Of a DNA stretch of 8,708 nucleotides, positions 7,569-8,708 are shown piece by piece. The translations under genes were made by a program, and so were the position numbers. The notes under the pieces were generated by a model, which was not told the origin of the DNA, searched no databases, and saw only the letters and a program-made list of their open reading frames with translations. The stretch's first letter is position 1, and every line of letters begins with the position of its first letter. The stretch comes from Gammaproteobacteria bacterium (GTDB lineage: Bacteria > Pseudomonadota > Gammaproteobacteria > GRL18), in the NCBI GenBank assembly GCA_023144715.1, contig JAGLFC010000166.1, forward strand, positions 1 through 8,708, written 5' to 3'.

Positions 7569-8239
7569 AGCTTGCCTATATCTTTTGAGGGTAATGAATA
7601 AGTATCTGCTTTAACTTTTTCGATGGTGCGAACCAGTTCTGCTAAAGACCCTATTTCCATTTTTTGCATAATATGTCTACGATGTGTTTTTACGGTACTT
7701 TCACTCATATGCAAAGTGATTGCTATTTGCTTATTTAAAGTGCCATTGAGTACAAGATTAAGCACTTCTTGCTCACGCTTAGTTAAATTTTTAAGACGTT
7801 TTCGTATTTTATTAAGCTCATTAGTGGTCGATTGTTCTTGTTTATTTTTATCTAAAGAACGATGAATAATATCTAAGAGTTCTTGATTTTCAAAGGGTTT
7901 TTGTAAAAAATCAATAGCACCTGATTTCATTGCTCTAACACTGATAGGGACAGTACCATAACCACTAATAAAAATAATCGGTATGGAAAAACCTCTTTCT
8001 AATAATTGATCTTGGAGATCAAGTCCACTTAAACCAGGCATTCTAATATCAGAAACTAAACAACAAGGAATATTAGGTTGTGTGAATGTATCCAAAAACA
8101 TTTGAGCAGATGAAAAGCTTTCTACTTTTAATCCTACTGAGGTGATGAGTGCGCCTAATAATTCTCGTACAAGTTCATCATCGTCCACAATAAAGACCGA
8201 TGTATCTATTAAACTCAATGATTTTGTCCTATTTAACAC
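7565..8239 (-). CDS. Two-component response regulator, FixJ/TtrR-type (receiver + LuxR HTH)
   Basis: This 224-residue protein is a DNA-binding transcription regulator activated by phosphorylation. The receiver spans about 13-130, with acidic residues D19-D21 (VDDDE), phosphoacceptor D64 (VSDIRMPGLSGLD), S92 (FISGYG) and K114 (QKPFENQEL). A charged linker (131-148) leads to a LuxR/GerE-type helix-turn-helix at about 150-207 (LTKREQEVLNLVLNGTLNKQIA, with SESTVKTHRRHIMQKM as recognition region). This resembles FixJ, TtrR and StyR, which pair with kinases having an AHELNQPL H box, so the kinase at 4082-5956 is the likely partner. The frame opens with GTG at 8239, which lacks a ribosome site. A TTG at 8218 (residue 8) has AGGA eight bases upstream and is a credible alternative giving 217 residues. 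The last codon overlaps the hybrid kinase stop. Targets cannot be read from sequence. Confidence 0.93.
   Translation of the reverse strand: MLNRTKSLSLIDTSVFIVDDDELVRELLGALITSVGLKVESFSSAQMFLDTFTQPNIPCCLVSDIRMPGLSGLDLQDQLLERGFSIPIIFISGYGTVPISVRAMKSGAIDFLQKPFENQELLDIIHRSLDKNKQEQSTTNELNKIRKRLKNLTKREQEVLNLVLNGTLNKQIAITLHMSESTVKTHRRHIMQKMEIGSLAELVRTIEKVKADTYSLPSKDIGKL
8227..8230 (-). promoter_or_regulatory. Candidate Shine-Dalgarno AGGA for an internal TTG start of the response regulator
   Basis: Read on the minus strand, AGGA lies eight bases before the TTG at 8218, good spacing for initiation there. The GTG at 8239 has no purine-rich motif in front of it. If the TATAAT at 8262-8257 is the -10, GTG would leave a leader of only about 11 bases, whereas TTG would leave about 32. 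Together these slightly favour TTG, but no experiment is available. Confidence 0.4.
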
Positions 8240-8240
8240 G

Positions 8241-8266
8241 TTACTATTTAGTCACTATTATAGTAA
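8241..8266 (-). promoter_or_regulatory. Candidate promoter/operator of the response regulator gene
   Basis: The 46-base gap between the LpxT-like gene and the regulator contains a minus-strand TATAAT (8262-8257) and a 7-bp inverted repeat, TTACTAT (8241-8247) and ATAGTAA (8260-8266), that brackets it. The best -35-like hexamer, TTGATA (8289-8284), is 21 bases away, too far for an ideal promoter, and overlaps the upstream stop codon. The repeat could bind a regulator, possibly the gene's own product, but it does not contain the TAATCA hexamers seen between the kinases. AT-rich sequence makes chance matches likely. Confidence 0.3.
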
Positions 8267-8285
8267 ACTTAAAGTGTAATATATA

Positions 8286-8708
8286 TCAACTATAGTCTAT
8301 TTTTATTCGTGATTTAATATAATCCAGTAAGGAAATAATATGATGGAATAAGTAATCTGAGATACTGTTATGCAGGGAGCTTCCTAAATAAAGACTGCTC
8401 GATGCTAAGACAATACTGATACTACCCACAAGAATATCACTGAGCCAATGTGCCCCTCCAATTAAACGTGGCATAATAAAAATAAAGGCTAACAAAAAAC
8501 TCAGGCTACCATAAACCTTTCCTGAATAATAGGAAATAAAGACCGCAAAAAAAAGTAAAACAGTGGCATGATCACCAGGAAAACTATCTTTAGAAGTCAC
8601 CTTTGTGCGTATCTCAGGAAAAATAAGATCCAAGCGAACGGTATTATCAAACATATAAGTGGCACTTTTTCGTGGTAATACATTACTTACTGACCTTACG
8701 CACCTATC
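8286..8708 (-). CDS. lpxT: LpxT-like PAP2-family lipid A phosphotransferase, C-terminal part (5'-truncated by the window edge)
   Basis: The frame is open through the right edge, so the ATG at 8654 is internal; 140 residues are visible and roughly 95-100 N-terminal ones are missing relative to E. coli LpxT (about 237). With that ATG as residue 1, PAP2 motif 2 is SFPGDH (24-29) and motif 3 is PRLIGGAHWLSDILVGS, with R63, H69 and D73. The SFPGDH and GAHW..DI.VGS forms, and a preceding PRKSATYMFDN segment, match LpxT as I remember it better than PgpB or UppP, which usually carry PSGH. LpxT is an inner-membrane enzyme that moves phosphate from undecaprenyl diphosphate to the 1-position of lipid A on the periplasmic side. 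Hydrophobic stretches at about 31-42, 47-64 and 75-91 fit membrane helices. It lies 46 bases upstream of the response regulator on the same strand. A generic PAP2 phosphatase remains possible because the N-terminal half cannot be seen. Confidence 0.75.
   Translation of the reverse strand, partial: DRCVRSVSNVLPRKSATYMFDNTVRLDLIFPEIRTKVTSKDSFPGDHATVLLFFAVFISYYSGKVYGSLSFLLAFIFIMPRLIGGAHWLSDILVGSISIVLASSSLYLGSSLHNSISDYLFHHIISLLDYIKSRIKIDYS

Noticed and set aside
7623..7865. Plus-strand 80-codon frame opposite the LuxR HTH region
   Set aside because: Shadow of the conserved response regulator coding strand; Cys/Leu/Ser-rich composition with no recognisable motif.
1..8708. Looked for mobile elements, CRISPR arrays, tRNAs, toxin-antitoxin pairs and defence genes
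   Set aside because: No tandem repeats, transposase motifs, cloverleaf sequences or defence-type domains; almost every base is in a recognisable efflux, signalling or lipid A gene.

Overview
The window looks like chromosomal DNA from an AT-rich gammaproteobacterium (GC roughly in the high 30s percent by eye). Three things suggest this: a MexF/OqxB-type RND efflux permease with a lipoprotein adaptor, FixJ/TtrR-style two-component proteins, and an LpxT-like lipid A phosphotransferase. An order cannot be fixed from this sequence alone; an AT-rich lineage such as some Methylococcales or sulfur-oxidizer relatives would fit, but that is a guess. No mobile element, tRNA, rRNA or CRISPR array is visible, and there is no gene-free stretch longer than about 110 bases.

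Layout. Bases 1-2789 (+) hold most of an RND permease whose N-terminus lies outside the window. It is followed by a 24-codon open frame (2786-2860) that overlaps its neighbours by ATGA at both ends, and then by the periplasmic adaptor lipoprotein (2857-4047). The order is permease-then-adaptor, the reverse of acrAB and mexEF, and no outer-membrane channel gene is in view. Next comes a three-gene signalling block. A membrane histidine kinase with a periplasmic-binding-protein-like sensor (4082-5956, -) is divergent from a soluble PAS-kinase-receiver hybrid (6063-7568, +). That hybrid converges on a FixJ/NarL-type response regulator (7565-8239, -), and the two share a single CTAG for their stop codons. 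At the right edge is the C-terminal part of an LpxT-like PAP2 protein (8286-8708, -), upstream of and co-oriented with the regulator.

How they may work together. The membrane kinase resembles TtrS/FixL in its kinase core and lacks its own output domain. The response regulator has a receiver and a LuxR-type DNA-binding domain, so the two are a natural cognate pair. The soluble hybrid kinase lies between them and could modulate the same regulator, or act as a phosphate source or sink through its own receiver. The region between the divergent kinases carries a perfect 10-bp inverted repeat with three TAATCA/TGATTA hexamers spaced exactly 10 bp apart and a TATAAT on each strand. This is a good candidate control point. 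Regulation of the neighbouring efflux or lipid A genes by this system is possible from proximity only; the sequence does not show it.
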